This document shows, piece by piece, positions 7,819-15,915 of a stretch of DNA of 64,000 nucleotides. The stretch comes from JACKIC01 sp964543795. Lineage in GTDB: Bacteria > Planctomycetota > UBA1135 > UBA2386. Both the position numbers and the translations under genes were made by a program. The first letter of the stretch is position 1; each line of letters begins with the position of its first letter. The notes beneath the pieces were generated by a model. That model saw nothing but the letters and a program-made list of their open reading frames with translations. It was not told where the DNA came from and did not search any database. The stretch lies in the NCBI GenBank assembly GCA_964543795.1, contig CAZIZN010000028.1:1-64000 (forward strand), read 5' to 3'.

Positions 7819-8820
7819 TCAGTTCGGCTTCGGCATGCTCGCGAGCGAAGCCCCCACGGCATGGACGAGTTCCGCCAGTCCCTGGTTGGTCGCACTCGAG
7901 ATCGGCAGCACGGGCGTGCCGATCTCGCGCGCCAGAGCCTCGGCACGCGCCCGGCTGGCTTCGTCCTCGACCTTCGTGGCGACCACGAGCGTCGGCCGCG
8001 CGGCCAGCTCCTGCGAATGCCGCGCGAGTTCGGCGCGGATCGTGCGCCAGGCGGCCGCCGGGGGCGCCATCGGCAGGTCGCTGCAGTCCACCAGGTGCAG
8101 CAGGAGCCGGGTGCGCTCGATGTGCTTCAGGAACTTGTCGCCGAGTCCCCGCCCCTCGCTGGCACCCGCGATCAGGCCCGGGATGTCGGCGATCACGAAC
8201 GTCGACTCGCCGGGCCCGGCGGCGATGCCGAGCATCGGCTCGAGCGTGGTGAACGGGTAGCCGGCGATCTTCGGCCGCGCCTTGGTGAGGGTCGCGAGCA
8301 GCGTCGACTTGCCGGCGTTGGGCAGCCCGACGAGCCCGACGTCGGCGATCAGCTTGAGGCTGAGGCGGACCGTGCGCTCCTCGCCCGGCTTGCCGCGCTC
8401 GGCGGTGCGCGGCGTGCGGTTCGTCGCGGTGGCGAAGTGGGCGTTGCCGCGGCCGCCGTAGCCGCCTCGGGCCAGCACCCAGGGCGCATCGGCGACGTCG
8501 AGGTCCATCAGCACGTTGCCGCGTTCGGCGTCGAAGACCACGGTGCCGACGGGCACCTCGATCACGAGGTCCCCGGCGTCCTTGCCGCCGCACTTCTGCG
8601 GCAGGCCCTGTCCGCCGTTGTCGGCGGCGAAGGTGCCGCGCCCGGCGAGGTGGAACAGCGTGTTGACGTGGGTCGTGGGCAGCAGCACGACGTCGCCGCC
8701 GTCGCCGCCGTCACCGCCGTTGGGGCCGCCCTTCAGCGTGCGCTTGTCGCGCAGGAAGCTGATGCAGCCGTCGCCGCCCTTGCCGGCGCGGACCTTGATC
8801 TCGAGTTCGTCGACGAACAT
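7819..8820 (-). CDS. obgE: GTPase ObgE/CgtA
   Basis: Obg is a ribosome-assembly and stress GTPase. The 333-residue protein has the Gly-rich Obg fold (residues 1-158, e.g. AGKGGDGCISF and GGPNGGDGGDGG), G1 GLPNAGKS at 165-172, switch I YPFTTLEP, G3 DIPG at 212-215 and G5 around SSA at 308-310. The G4 motif, normally NKxD, reads TKVE at 282-285. There is no long C-terminal extension. The start follows a GAGG Shine-Dalgarno. The rplU-rpmA-obgE order is the common bacterial arrangement. Confidence 0.96.
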   Translation of the reverse strand: MFVDELEIKVRAGKGGDGCISFLRDKRTLKGGPNGGDGGDGGDVVLLPTTHVNTLFHLAGRGTFAADNGGQGLPQKCGGKDAGDLVIEVPVGTVVFDAERGNVLMDLDVADAPWVLARGGYGGRGNAHFATATNRTPRTAERGKPGEERTVRLSLKLIADVGLVGLPNAGKSTLLATLTKARPKIAGYPFTTLEPMLGIAAGPGESTFVIADIPGLIAGASEGRGLGDKFLKHIERTRLLLHLVDCSDLPMAPPAAAWRTIRAELARHSQELAARPTLVVATKVEDEASRARAEALAREIGTPVLPISSATNQGLAELVHAVGASLASMPKPN

Positions 8821-8904
8821 GCGGATACCTCGCCGACCCGAGCCGCGCTCGGCACCGCCCGCCCCGACCGGCGCCCGCAGGCACCGGCGCCGGGGCCAGC
8901 GCAC

Positions 8905-9159
8905 TCACGCCGTCGCTTCGGCGGCGTCGACGTGGACCTTGCCGTTCGACTGGAACCGCACGACGCCCTCGGCGATGGCGAAGAGCGTGTAGTCGCTGCC
9001 CGTGCGAACGTTGCGCCCGGCGTGGAACTTGGTCCCGCACTGCCGCACGATGATGCTGCCGGCCTTCACGCGCTGCCCGCCGTAGGCCTTGATGCCGCGG
9101 TACTGCGGGTTGCTGTCGCGGCCGTTCTGGGTCGAACCCTGTCCTTTCTTGTGAGCCAT
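8905..9159 (-). CDS. rpmA: 50S ribosomal protein L27
   Basis: L27 reaches the peptidyl transferase centre with its N-terminus. The 84-residue protein begins MAHKKGQGSTQNGRDSNPQY with no cleavable N-terminal extension of the Firmicutes type, and continues GGQRVKAGSIIVRQCGTKFH and GRDYTLFAI-like GSDYTLFAIAEG. It lies 72 bases after rplU and 84 before obgE. Confidence 0.97.
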   Translation of the reverse strand: MAHKKGQGSTQNGRDSNPQYRGIKAYGGQRVKAGSIIVRQCGTKFHAGRNVRTGSDYTLFAIAEGVVRFQSNGKVHVDAAEATA

Positions 9160-9231
9160 GTCGTGTTCCTCGGTTGCCCGTGCTGGGATGGGGGATCGAT
9201 CCGCGCTGGGATCCTTCCCGATCGCCCTTGA

Positions 9232-9546
9232 TCAGCCCTTGATGTCGACGATCTCGATCTCGGTGAACCGGGCCCGGAAGCCGGTGCGGCGGCGGCTGTT
9301 CTTGCGCCGGCGGAACTTGCCGATCACGACCTTGGGCCCCTTGAGCTGGCGCACGACCTTCGCCGTCACCGTGGCGCCGGCGACGTAGGGCGCGCCGATC
9401 CGACCCGCTCCCTCGCCACCGACCAGGCAGACCCGGTCGAACGTCAGGACGTCACCTTCGTTGGCGCCGTCCTGGAGGTGGATCTGGAGACGCTGGCCGG
9501 GCTCGACCCGGTACTGCTGGTTGCGATCTTCGAGGACGGCGTACAT
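9232..9546 (-). CDS. rplU: 50S ribosomal protein L21
   Basis: The 104-residue L21 starts MYAVLEDRNQQYRVEPGQRL and carries the diagnostic KVVIGKFRRRKNSRRRTGFR basic segment near the C-terminus. The frame is open upstream, but homology starts at the ATG at 9546, and the promoter at 9593-9620 leaves a leader of about 40 bases. First gene of the rplU-rpmA-obgE-pilT-EF-G-like transcription unit. Confidence 0.96.
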   Translation of the reverse strand: MYAVLEDRNQQYRVEPGQRLQIHLQDGANEGDVLTFDRVCLVGGEGAGRIGAPYVAGATVTAKVVRQLKGPKVVIGKFRRRKNSRRRTGFRARFTEIEIVDIKG

Positions 9547-9592
9547 GACTGTCTCGCTTGGCTGGCCGAGGGTCGAAACTGAAGGGCGAGGG

Positions 9593-9620
9593 ACGATAGC
9601 GACGAGGGGCGGGGAGTCAA
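9593..9620 (-). promoter_or_regulatory. Sigma70-type promoter of the rplU operon
   Basis: On the minus strand, TTGACT (9620-9615) and TATCGT (9598-9593) are separated by 16 bases. Both boxes match consensus well. The predicted start lies near 9586, about 40 bases upstream of the rplU ATG, in the gap after the RNase E/G gene. Confidence 0.65.
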
Positions 9621-9730
9621 GAGGTGTCTGCGGCCGCGGCGACCCTCGGCGCACCGCCCTGCCGTCCGACCGGCGCGACATCCCCGCTCCGACGGCCCGA
9701 TGCGAGAGATCCCGCGGTCGACCTCCCCGG

Positions 9731-11980
9731 TCAGGCCTTCACCCCGAGGCCGGCCGGGATCGCGATGCGCGCCTCCTGTCCGTCGCCGGTCAGGAACCGG
9801 TAGTGCACGACGTCGATCGGATAGCTCGGCTCGGGCCGGAAGAGCACCGTCTTGCCGACGGCGTCCTCGAGTTCGAGCACGCCCCGGCGCTTGTAGTTGA
9901 CGAGGTAGTCGGTGACGGCGGGAGCCGCGAACACCTGCAGCACGGAGTAGCCCTTGAGGTTGACCAGGGCACGGACTTCCCGCAGCACGGACAGTGCCTT
10001 GCTCTGCACGGTGCGGGACCAGCCCGCCCCCTTGCAGTGCGGGCACTGCATGAACACCGTGCGCTTCAAGCCCGGACCGACGCGCTGGCGCGTGATCTCC
10101 ATCATGCCGAAGGGGCTGATGCGGCCGACCTTGATGCGCGCGCGGTCGCCGCGCAGCGCGTCGACGAGCCGGCGCTCGACGCCGCGCCGGTGCTTCTCAG
10201 GCGCCATGTCGATGAAGTCGATGATGATGAGCCCGCCGAGATCGCGCAGACGGAGCTGTCGCACGATCTCCGGGATCGCATCGAGGTTGGTGCGGTAGGC
10301 GGTCTCGTCGGAATCGGCGCCGGCCTTGTACTTGCCGGAGTTGACGTCGATCGCGACCAGCGCTTCGGCCTGGTCGATGACGATGGACGCGCCGTTGGGC
10401 AGGTCGACCTTGGGCTGGTAGAGCGCCTCGACCTCCTTCTCGATGCCGAAGTGATGGAACAGCGGCGTCGTGAGCGAGTGCTGCTTGATGCGCTCGGCCA
10501 TGTGCGGCATCAGCTTGTCCGCGAAGTCGCGGATGCGCATGTAGACGTCCTCGCTGTCGACGACGACGTCGGCGATGTCCGGCGTGAACTGGTCGCGCAT
10601 CGCCTTGAGCACGAGGTCCGACTCCTGGTAGAGCAGTGCCGGAGCACGGGTCACCTTGAGCCGCTGCGCGACGAGCTCCCAGATCTTCTTGAGGTAGTCG
10701 CGGTCGCGCTGCAGGTCCTGCTGGCTCTTGTTGATGCCGGCGGTGCGCACGATGAACCCGATGCCGCCGTGGCCGGTCTCGTCCAGTTCGCGCACGATGC
10801 GCTTCAGGCGCTTGCGCTCGCGGCCGTCCTCGATCTTGCGCGAGACGCCGCACTTGGGCAGGCTCGGCATGAGCACGAGGCAACGTCCCGGCAGCGAGAC
10901 GTAGGTCGTCAGCGTCGGCCCCTTGTTGCCGATGCCTTCCTTGGTGATCTGCACGACGACCTCCTGCCCCTTCTTGAGCAGCTGATCGATCGTCGGACGC
11001 GAGCGGTTGGCGCGCCGCTCGCCGCCGTTGCCGCCACCGCCCCCGCCGCCGCCGCCGCGGCGGTCGCCGCGGCGATCGCGACGCCCGCGGCGCCGTCCAC
11101 CCTCCTGCGCCGCGGCGGCACCGTCGCTCGACGGCGCGGCCGCACTCCCGGCCTCGCCACCCTCGGCAGGCGCGCTCGCTCCGCCGGACGGCGCAGCCAC
11201 CGGCTCGGCGGCAGCCCCGGGCGCAGGCCGGACGTCCTCGCCGCCCTCGTCCGGCGTCGGCCCCATGCGTTGCGGCGGGTCGTCGACGCCGTCCCCGAAA
11301 TCGGGCAACAGCTCGTCGTCGTCCGCCGGGCCGTCCTCGGCGGCATCGTCTTCGGCGGCATCGTCGTCCGCAGCATCGCCCTCCGCGTCCTCGTCTTCGT
11401 CGCCACCGTGGTCGCCGTCCTGGTCGGCAACGTCCCCCGTCGACCCGGCTTCGTCGTCGCCGCCGTAGCCCGCGTCGGTCGACCCCTCGATCGGCTCGGC
11501 GGCCGGCTCGCCCGGTGCGGCCTCGCTCTCGTCGCCGTCGACGGACACCTCCGCATCGGCGGCCCCCTCGTCGTCGGCGCGGGCGACCTCGACGGAATCG
11601 CGCGCCGGCGGGTTGCGATCCTCCGCCGTGGCCACGCCGTCGTCGTCGTCCTCGTCCGCGAGCGCCTGCTGCATCGACTCGGGACCGTCGTCGACGTCGA
11701 CCTTCGCGCGTCCTTCGATGACGTCCTCGAGCTGGAAGTCCGGACGACCGTAGGCGGGCAGCACGTCGCTGACGTGCAGGAAGCCGTTCACCCGCCCGCC
11801 GAACGCCACGAACGCGGCGCCGATGCTCGGCTCGATGTTGACGACCTTGCCCTTGTAGATGTTACCTAGGCAAGCCTCGCGGTTCGCCAGTTCGACGTGC
11901 AGCTCCTGCAGCACGCCATCCTCCACCACGGCGATCCGGTTCTCTTCCGGATCGATGGCGTTGATGAGCATCCTCTTCAA
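9731..11980 (-). CDS. rng: RNase E/G family endoribonuclease with large S1-domain insert
   Basis: Single-strand-specific endonuclease for mRNA decay and rRNA processing. The 749-residue protein starts MKRMLINAIDPEE and has an S1 domain split by an insert of about 235 residues (91-328): an acidic part (about 95-235, with repeated DDAAED) and an Arg/Gly-rich part (about 295-328). The catalytic domain follows, with the metal-binding aspartates in AIDVNSG (D545) and IIIDFIDM (D588) and the zinc-link CPHC at 646-649. There is no E. coli-like C-terminal degradosome tail; the disordered charged region is inside instead. A TTG start is chosen because GAGGGA lies 7 bases upstream and the MKRMLIN N-terminus is the family norm. 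It has its own promoter and a long leader. Confidence 0.93.
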   Translation of the reverse strand: MKRMLINAIDPEENRIAVVEDGVLQELHVELANREACLGNIYKGKVVNIEPSIGAAFVAFGGRVNGFLHVSDVLPAYGRPDFQLEDVIEGRAKVDVDDGPESMQQALADEDDDDGVATAEDRNPPARDSVEVARADDEGAADAEVSVDGDESEAAPGEPAAEPIEGSTDAGYGGDDEAGSTGDVADQDGDHGGDEDEDAEGDAADDDAAEDDAAEDGPADDDELLPDFGDGVDDPPQRMGPTPDEGGEDVRPAPGAAAEPVAAPSGGASAPAEGGEAGSAAAPSSDGAAAAQEGGRRRGRRDRRGDRRGGGGGGGGGNGGERRANRSRPTIDQLLKKGQEVVVQITKEGIGNKGPTLTTYVSLPGRCLVLMPSLPKCGVSRKIEDGRERKRLKRIVRELDETGHGGIGFIVRTAGINKSQQDLQRDRDYLKKIWELVAQRLKVTRAPALLYQESDLVLKAMRDQFTPDIADVVVDSEDVYMRIRDFADKLMPHMAERIKQHSLTTPLFHHFGIEKEVEALYQPKVDLPNGASIVIDQAEALVAIDVNSGKYKAGADSDETAYRTNLDAIPEIVRQLRLRDLGGLIIIDFIDMAPEKHRRGVERRLVDALRGDRARIKVGRISPFGMMEITRQRVGPGLKRTVFMQCPHCKGAGWSRTVQSKALSVLREVRALVNLKGYSVLQVFAAPAVTDYLVNYKRRGVLELEDAVGKTVLFRPEPSYPIDVVHYRFLTGDGQEARIAIPAGLGVKA

Positions 11981-12371
11981 AGTGTGATCCCTCGCTGATT
12001 GGACCGCGGCTGGGGGCCGCGATGCGCACCGATCCGTGACGACCCCGGCAATCCGCGGCGGCCCGCAGCCTCGCCGAAGCGAGTGCGGGCCCGACGGGGA
12101 AGGGGTCCGGCGCGCGGGAAGTCGACTCGCCAGGGGCGAGGTCCCGCGCGGTCACGGTGGACGGCGACGTGAAACGACGAACACCGCGCCAGGTCGCTGC
12201 ACCGGTCGGCCGGAGCACCCCGGCAGGCCCCTTCACAGGGTCTGCGGTCGTGCCTTCGGGGAACGGGCGGGCGGCTGTCATGGTGGAATCCGTACCGGCC
12301 GGCCGAGCCCTGCGGAGCGCCCCCAGGCGACCGCCAGCTGCCGGGCTTCCGCCGAAGCGGAGAGCCGCGGG
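11981..12371 (-). promoter_or_regulatory. Long structured 5' leader of the RNase E/G gene
   Basis: From the predicted start near 12365 to the TTG at 11980 the transcript has about 385 untranslated bases, with no convincing gene in it. Three strong inverted repeats are visible: 12126-12140 (6-bp stem, 3-base loop), 12061-12090 (long hairpin, separate entry) and 12005-12021 (6-bp stem, 5-base loop). In E. coli the rne leader (about 360 nt) lets RNase E cleave its own mRNA, which makes autoregulation an attractive inference here. Confidence 0.55.
12061..12090 (-). promoter_or_regulatory. UUCG-capped hairpin in the RNase E/G leader
   Basis: The minus-strand RNA reads GCCCGCA CUCGC UUCG GCGAG GC UGCGGGC. 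This gives a 5-bp upper stem closed by an extra-stable C(UUCG)G tetraloop, a 2-base bulge and a perfect 7-bp lower stem. No U tract follows, so it is unlikely to be a terminator. It resembles a protein- or nuclease-recognition stem. Confidence 0.7.
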
Positions 12372-12400
12372 ATGATACGGACCCGGGCCGCGAGTCTCAA
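12372..12400 (-). promoter_or_regulatory. rng: Sigma70-type promoter of the RNase E/G gene
   Basis: On the minus strand, TTGAGA (12400-12395) and TATCAT (12377-12372) are separated by exactly 17 bases. It lies 96 bases after the pilQ stop and points to the RNase E/G gene. Both hexamers match consensus in 5 of 6 positions. Confidence 0.7.
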
Positions 12401-12495
12401 TCGCAACGGCGCCAGTCGGCGCCGGAAGGATGCGCGGCCGCGCCCGCCGTTCGGGGCGCGATCGGGCCGGACGGGTCGCCGGCCCGATCGACGGC

Positions 12496-14331
12496 TCACT
12501 CGCCGTTGCCGAAGATCGCGCTGCGCTGCTGCGCCAGGTTGGAGCGGAAGTCCTTCATGCGCTCCTCGAGCACCTGGTTCATCTGGCCCTGCATGTCCTC
12601 GGGGCTGCGGATGACGCTCGGCGTGATGAACACCAGCATCGTCGAGCTGACCTCGGTGCGGGCCTTCTCCTTGAACATCCAGCCGAGCACGGGGATGTCG
12701 CCGAGCAGCGGCAGCTTGGTGATGGTCTCGCTGTCGGTCTTGGTCTTGAGGCCGCCGAGCACCGCGGTCTGGCCGCCGCGCAGCAGCACCGTCGTCGCGA
12801 GCGTCTGCGACGCGACGCGCGGCAGCGCGATCGTGCCCTGGCTCGAGCCCGAGCCGACCGTGAAGACGTCGAAGCCCGCGGGCGCCAGCGTCGTGCTGCC
12901 GGTGCCCGTCAGCGCGGTGCGCTGCGGGATCACCTCGAGGATGACCTTGTCGGTGCCGGGCACGATGTGCGGCGTGGCCAGCAGCTGGAAGCCGACGTTG
13001 ACCGGCGACTCGTCACCTTCCTCGACGGCGAGCAGGAGGCCGCCCGCCTGCCCCTGTTCGACGCGCGACTGGGCGTAGCGGACCGCCTCGCCGACGAAGA
13101 TCGTCGCCGTCTGGTGGTCGAGCGCCACGATCTGCGGCGCCTGCAGGATCTCCGAACGCGAGTCCTTCTTCAGCAGGCGCAACGTCGCCGTCACCTGGGT
13201 GAAGTCGAGCGCGCCGAAGACGACGTCCGGGATCACCGTGTTGGCCGGCGTGTTGTCGCTGGCCGACGGGCCGAAGCCGTTGTCGCTCGCGAAGATCTCG
13301 TCGTCCCAGCCGCCCTGGCCGAGGTCGAACGGCAAGCGGTGCGGGATCGAGCCGAGGCCGATCGACGCCGTGTAGCCGTTGCCGCCCGGCGAGATGCCCA
13401 CGTCGAGCACATCTTCGTTGGTCGTCGTGACGAAGCGCACGTCGAGGTAGATCTGCGACGGTTCGACGTCGATGAGCTCGATGGTCTTGCGCACGCTCTC
13501 CACCACGGGGCGCGTGTCCTTGACCATGATCACGTTCTTCTCGTTGATGTACTGCAGGCTGCCGACGTCCGGCGTGATCATGCCGCGCAGCGTGTCGAGC
13601 AGCGTGAACTGGATCTCGCCCTTGGCGAGCTTGCCGGTCGGCCGCTTGTCCTCGACGTACTGCGAGAGGATGAACGGCACGTAGGTCGAGTTCGGACGCA
13701 CGTAGCGCAGCGGGAAGGTCGCCGTCTCGAGGTCCTGTTCGATGTTCGAGGAGGGCACGACGCGCAGGATGCCGCGCGACTCCTCCACGACGACGAAGCC
13801 GAGCGTCTTGACCGTCTGCTCGAGTGCGTCGCGCCACGGCACGTTCTTCAGGCGCACGGTGATCGTGCCCTTGACCTCCGGCGCGACCATGATGTTAGCG
13901 CCCGAGATCTTCGCGATCGTGTCGATCACCTTCTGGATGTCGGTGTTCTCGAACGCGAAGTAGACGCGCGGCGGCTTCTCCACCTTGAGCACCTGGCCCT
14001 CCACCTCGCTGACGATGCAGCCCGCCTGCTCGGCGACGAGTTCGAGCGCCTGGCGCCAGGGTACGTCCTGGAGGTCGATCGTCACGGTCGCCTCGATGCC
14101 CTGGTCCATGATGATGTTGACGTTCGTCTTGCGGCGGATGCTGCCGACGACGTCGCGCAGGTCGCGGTCCTTGAGGCGGAGCGTCAGACGACTCGAACGG
14201 TCGCCCTGCGCCTCCGAACTGATGTCCTGCTCCTGGGCAGAAGGCTGCGGCGCGACTTGCGCCGCGACCGGCATGGCCAAGGCGGCCCAGAGCGCCATGG
14301 TGCCCACGATCCCTTTCATGACTGCCTGCAT
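12496..14331 (-). CDS. pilQ: Type IV pilus secretin PilQ
   Basis: Outer-membrane channel for the pilus. The 611-residue precursor has a signal peptide (MKGIVGTMALWAALAMPVAAQ), two STN/secretin N-type repeats (each with a VxIxLxDVPWxxAL pattern: TIDLQDVPWRQALE and TVRLKNVPWRDALE), an N domain around FPLRYVRPNS, and the C-terminal secretin core with VALDHQTATIFVG and the signature LPLLGDIPVLGWMFK. No AMIN domains precede the STN repeats, so it is short compared with Neisseria-type PilQ. The ATG at 14331 has AAGGA 6 bases upstream; an ATG four codons later is possible. It is the last gene of pilM-N-O/P-Q. Confidence 0.93.
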   Translation of the reverse strand: MQAVMKGIVGTMALWAALAMPVAAQVAPQPSAQEQDISSEAQGDRSSRLTLRLKDRDLRDVVGSIRRKTNVNIIMDQGIEATVTIDLQDVPWRQALELVAEQAGCIVSEVEGQVLKVEKPPRVYFAFENTDIQKVIDTIAKISGANIMVAPEVKGTITVRLKNVPWRDALEQTVKTLGFVVVEESRGILRVVPSSNIEQDLETATFPLRYVRPNSTYVPFILSQYVEDKRPTGKLAKGEIQFTLLDTLRGMITPDVGSLQYINEKNVIMVKDTRPVVESVRKTIELIDVEPSQIYLDVRFVTTTNEDVLDVGISPGGNGYTASIGLGSIPHRLPFDLGQGGWDDEIFASDNGFGPSASDNTPANTVIPDVVFGALDFTQVTATLRLLKKDSRSEILQAPQIVALDHQTATIFVGEAVRYAQSRVEQGQAGGLLLAVEEGDESPVNVGFQLLATPHIVPGTDKVILEVIPQRTALTGTGSTTLAPAGFDVFTVGSGSSQGTIALPRVASQTLATTVLLRGGQTAVLGGLKTKTDSETITKLPLLGDIPVLGWMFKEKARTEVSSTMLVFITPSVIRSPEDMQGQMNQVLEERMKDFRSNLAQQRSAIFGNGE

Positions 14332-14476
14332 CGTCGATCCTTCCCTCGCGGGGACTAACGGTTGATTCGCCGACGGCCGCGGCCCCACAGGGCCGCCGAC
14401 CGGAACTCCACTCCACCATCGAACGGCCCGCTGCGCCGGCTTGAGCGATCCCGTGGATCGTCGCCGGCCGCGGGCG

Positions 14477-15904
14477 TCACATCGTGCGCACGAGCGTGAG
14501 CCCGCGGAACACGAACCAGACCTGCTCCTCTTCGACCATCTTGACGAGCAACTCGTCCGAGATGTAGTCGCCCTCTTCGTAGACCTCGCCGTTGAGCAGC
14601 ACACCCGAGCGACCGCCGCGGTTGACCACGACGCCCTCGAGCTTGAGGTTCATGCCGCGGAAGTCCAGCGCGGTCGCCGCCTTGATCTGCAGCTGCTTGG
14701 CCTTGACCGCCTTCTCGTAGCGGCTGTCCGTCGAGGGCATCGCCAGCTTGCCGGCGACGACGTCGTAGCGGTTCTTCGCGTCCTCGAGCTGACCGGCGTT
14801 CAGATCCGCGGCCATCTCGGCCAGCAGCTGGTCGAGCTCCTTCTCGGGCAGGAACGGATCCTTGCGCACCTTCTGCGACTCCGCGACGGCGTCCACCTGC
14901 ACGCGGATCTCGTCGAGCGGCGTCGTCACCTTCTGGGCCCACTTCAGCTTCAGCGGCGCGTAGGAGATGACCTTGGCGTCCGCATCGAGGTTGGCGTCGA
15001 CCTTGAGCAGCGTCTCCTTGATGCTGCGCTCGAGCCCGTACTGCTCGAACAGGGTCGTGTCGGGCTTCTTGAGCTTCTCGACCATCTCGCGCAGCTTTTC
15101 GACCTCGCCCACGTAGCGCTCGAGCACCTGCTTCTGCACCTCGTGCGACGCGTCGTTCTTGTTCATCTCGCCGCTCATGCGCGGGTCGACGAGGATGTCG
15201 CGGCGGCCCTGCTGGCCGCGGTAGTCGTACTTCTCGAGCTTGACCGACGTCCCGGCGCGCTTCCAGATCTCTTCCTTGAGCTCGTTCTTGCGCTTCTCGT
15301 AGCCGGCGATCTTCACGTCCTTGCCGGCCGACTTGCCGTTGTAGGTGTAGGTGCGCAACGTCACGCGCATCGTGTGCACGACCTCTTCCTCGGTACCGCC
15401 TTCGTTGCGCCCACCCGAGCCGCCGGTGATCTGGAAGTCGGTGATCGCCACGAAGCGCTCGAAGTTCTCGATCAAGTTCATGAACTTGAGGAACTGCCAC
15501 AAGGTGGCGTTCATCTCGTACGTGTACTCGATCGGCAGGAATCGGTCGCCGCCCTTGCCGCCGCGGGCGTTGTTCCTGGGGATGAGGCCGGTGCCGCGGA
15601 TGCCGGTCTGGCGCTCGAAGTCGTCGATCATGCGCACGAAGTTGCTGAGCTCCTTCGTGTCGGGCAGGATCGTCACGTACTGGTCGAGGTTCTCGCGCAG
15701 GATGATGACGTCGTCCTCGGTGGCAGGAATCTGCTTCACCTTCGCCTCGGCCGCCGCCACTTCCTGTTGCTTCTGGTCGACCTGCGCCTGCACCTCCTCG
15801 ATCGCGCCCTGCGTGTAGAACACGCCGGCGACCGAACCGAGGCACACCACGAGCGCGGCGCCGCCGATCGCGAACAACTGCTTCTTCTGGGACCAAGTCG
15901 TCAT
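14477..15904 (-). CDS. pilO: PilO-PilP fusion, pilus alignment complex protein
   Basis: PilO and PilP link the inner-membrane PilM/N platform to the PilQ secretin. This 475-residue protein is more than twice PilO length. Residues 1-190 look like PilO: a TM segment (about 11-30), a coiled coil (EVQAQVDQKQQEVAAAEAKV), and an IEYTYEMNATLWQFLKFMNL core. A middle part has a GRRDILVDPR motif like the PilP GRRDPF motif, then a charged coiled region. The last 60 residues (LKLEGVVVNRGGRSGVLLNG, EEGDYISDELLVKMVEEE) resemble the PilP beta-sandwich. No separate pilP gene is present. Start 11 bases after pilN. The PilO part is firm; the PilP assignment is by motif and context. Confidence 0.8.
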   Translation of the reverse strand: MTTWSQKKQLFAIGGAALVVCLGSVAGVFYTQGAIEEVQAQVDQKQQEVAAAEAKVKQIPATEDDVIILRENLDQYVTILPDTKELSNFVRMIDDFERQTGIRGTGLIPRNNARGGKGGDRFLPIEYTYEMNATLWQFLKFMNLIENFERFVAITDFQITGGSGGRNEGGTEEEVVHTMRVTLRTYTYNGKSAGKDVKIAGYEKRKNELKEEIWKRAGTSVKLEKYDYRGQQGRRDILVDPRMSGEMNKNDASHEVQKQVLERYVGEVEKLREMVEKLKKPDTTLFEQYGLERSIKETLLKVDANLDADAKVISYAPLKLKWAQKVTTPLDEIRVQVDAVAESQKVRKDPFLPEKELDQLLAEMAADLNAGQLEDAKNRYDVVAGKLAMPSTDSRYEKAVKAKQLQIKAATALDFRGMNLKLEGVVVNRGGRSGVLLNGEVYEEGDYISDELLVKMVEEEQVWFVFRGLTLVRTM

Positions 15905-15915
15905 GGTCTGCTACC

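Noticed and set aside
6005..8593. Minus-strand 862-codon frame overlapping the EF-G-like, pilT and obgE genes
   Set aside because: It is out of frame with three clearly conserved proteins and is Arg-rich throughout; a shadow frame.
3640..9231. Very long plus-strand open frame (1,863 codons) opposite the L4 to L27 genes
   Set aside because: It lies antisense to eight well-supported genes. In 70 % G+C DNA the complementary frame lacks stop codons, and the translation is Arg/Ala-rich with no motif.
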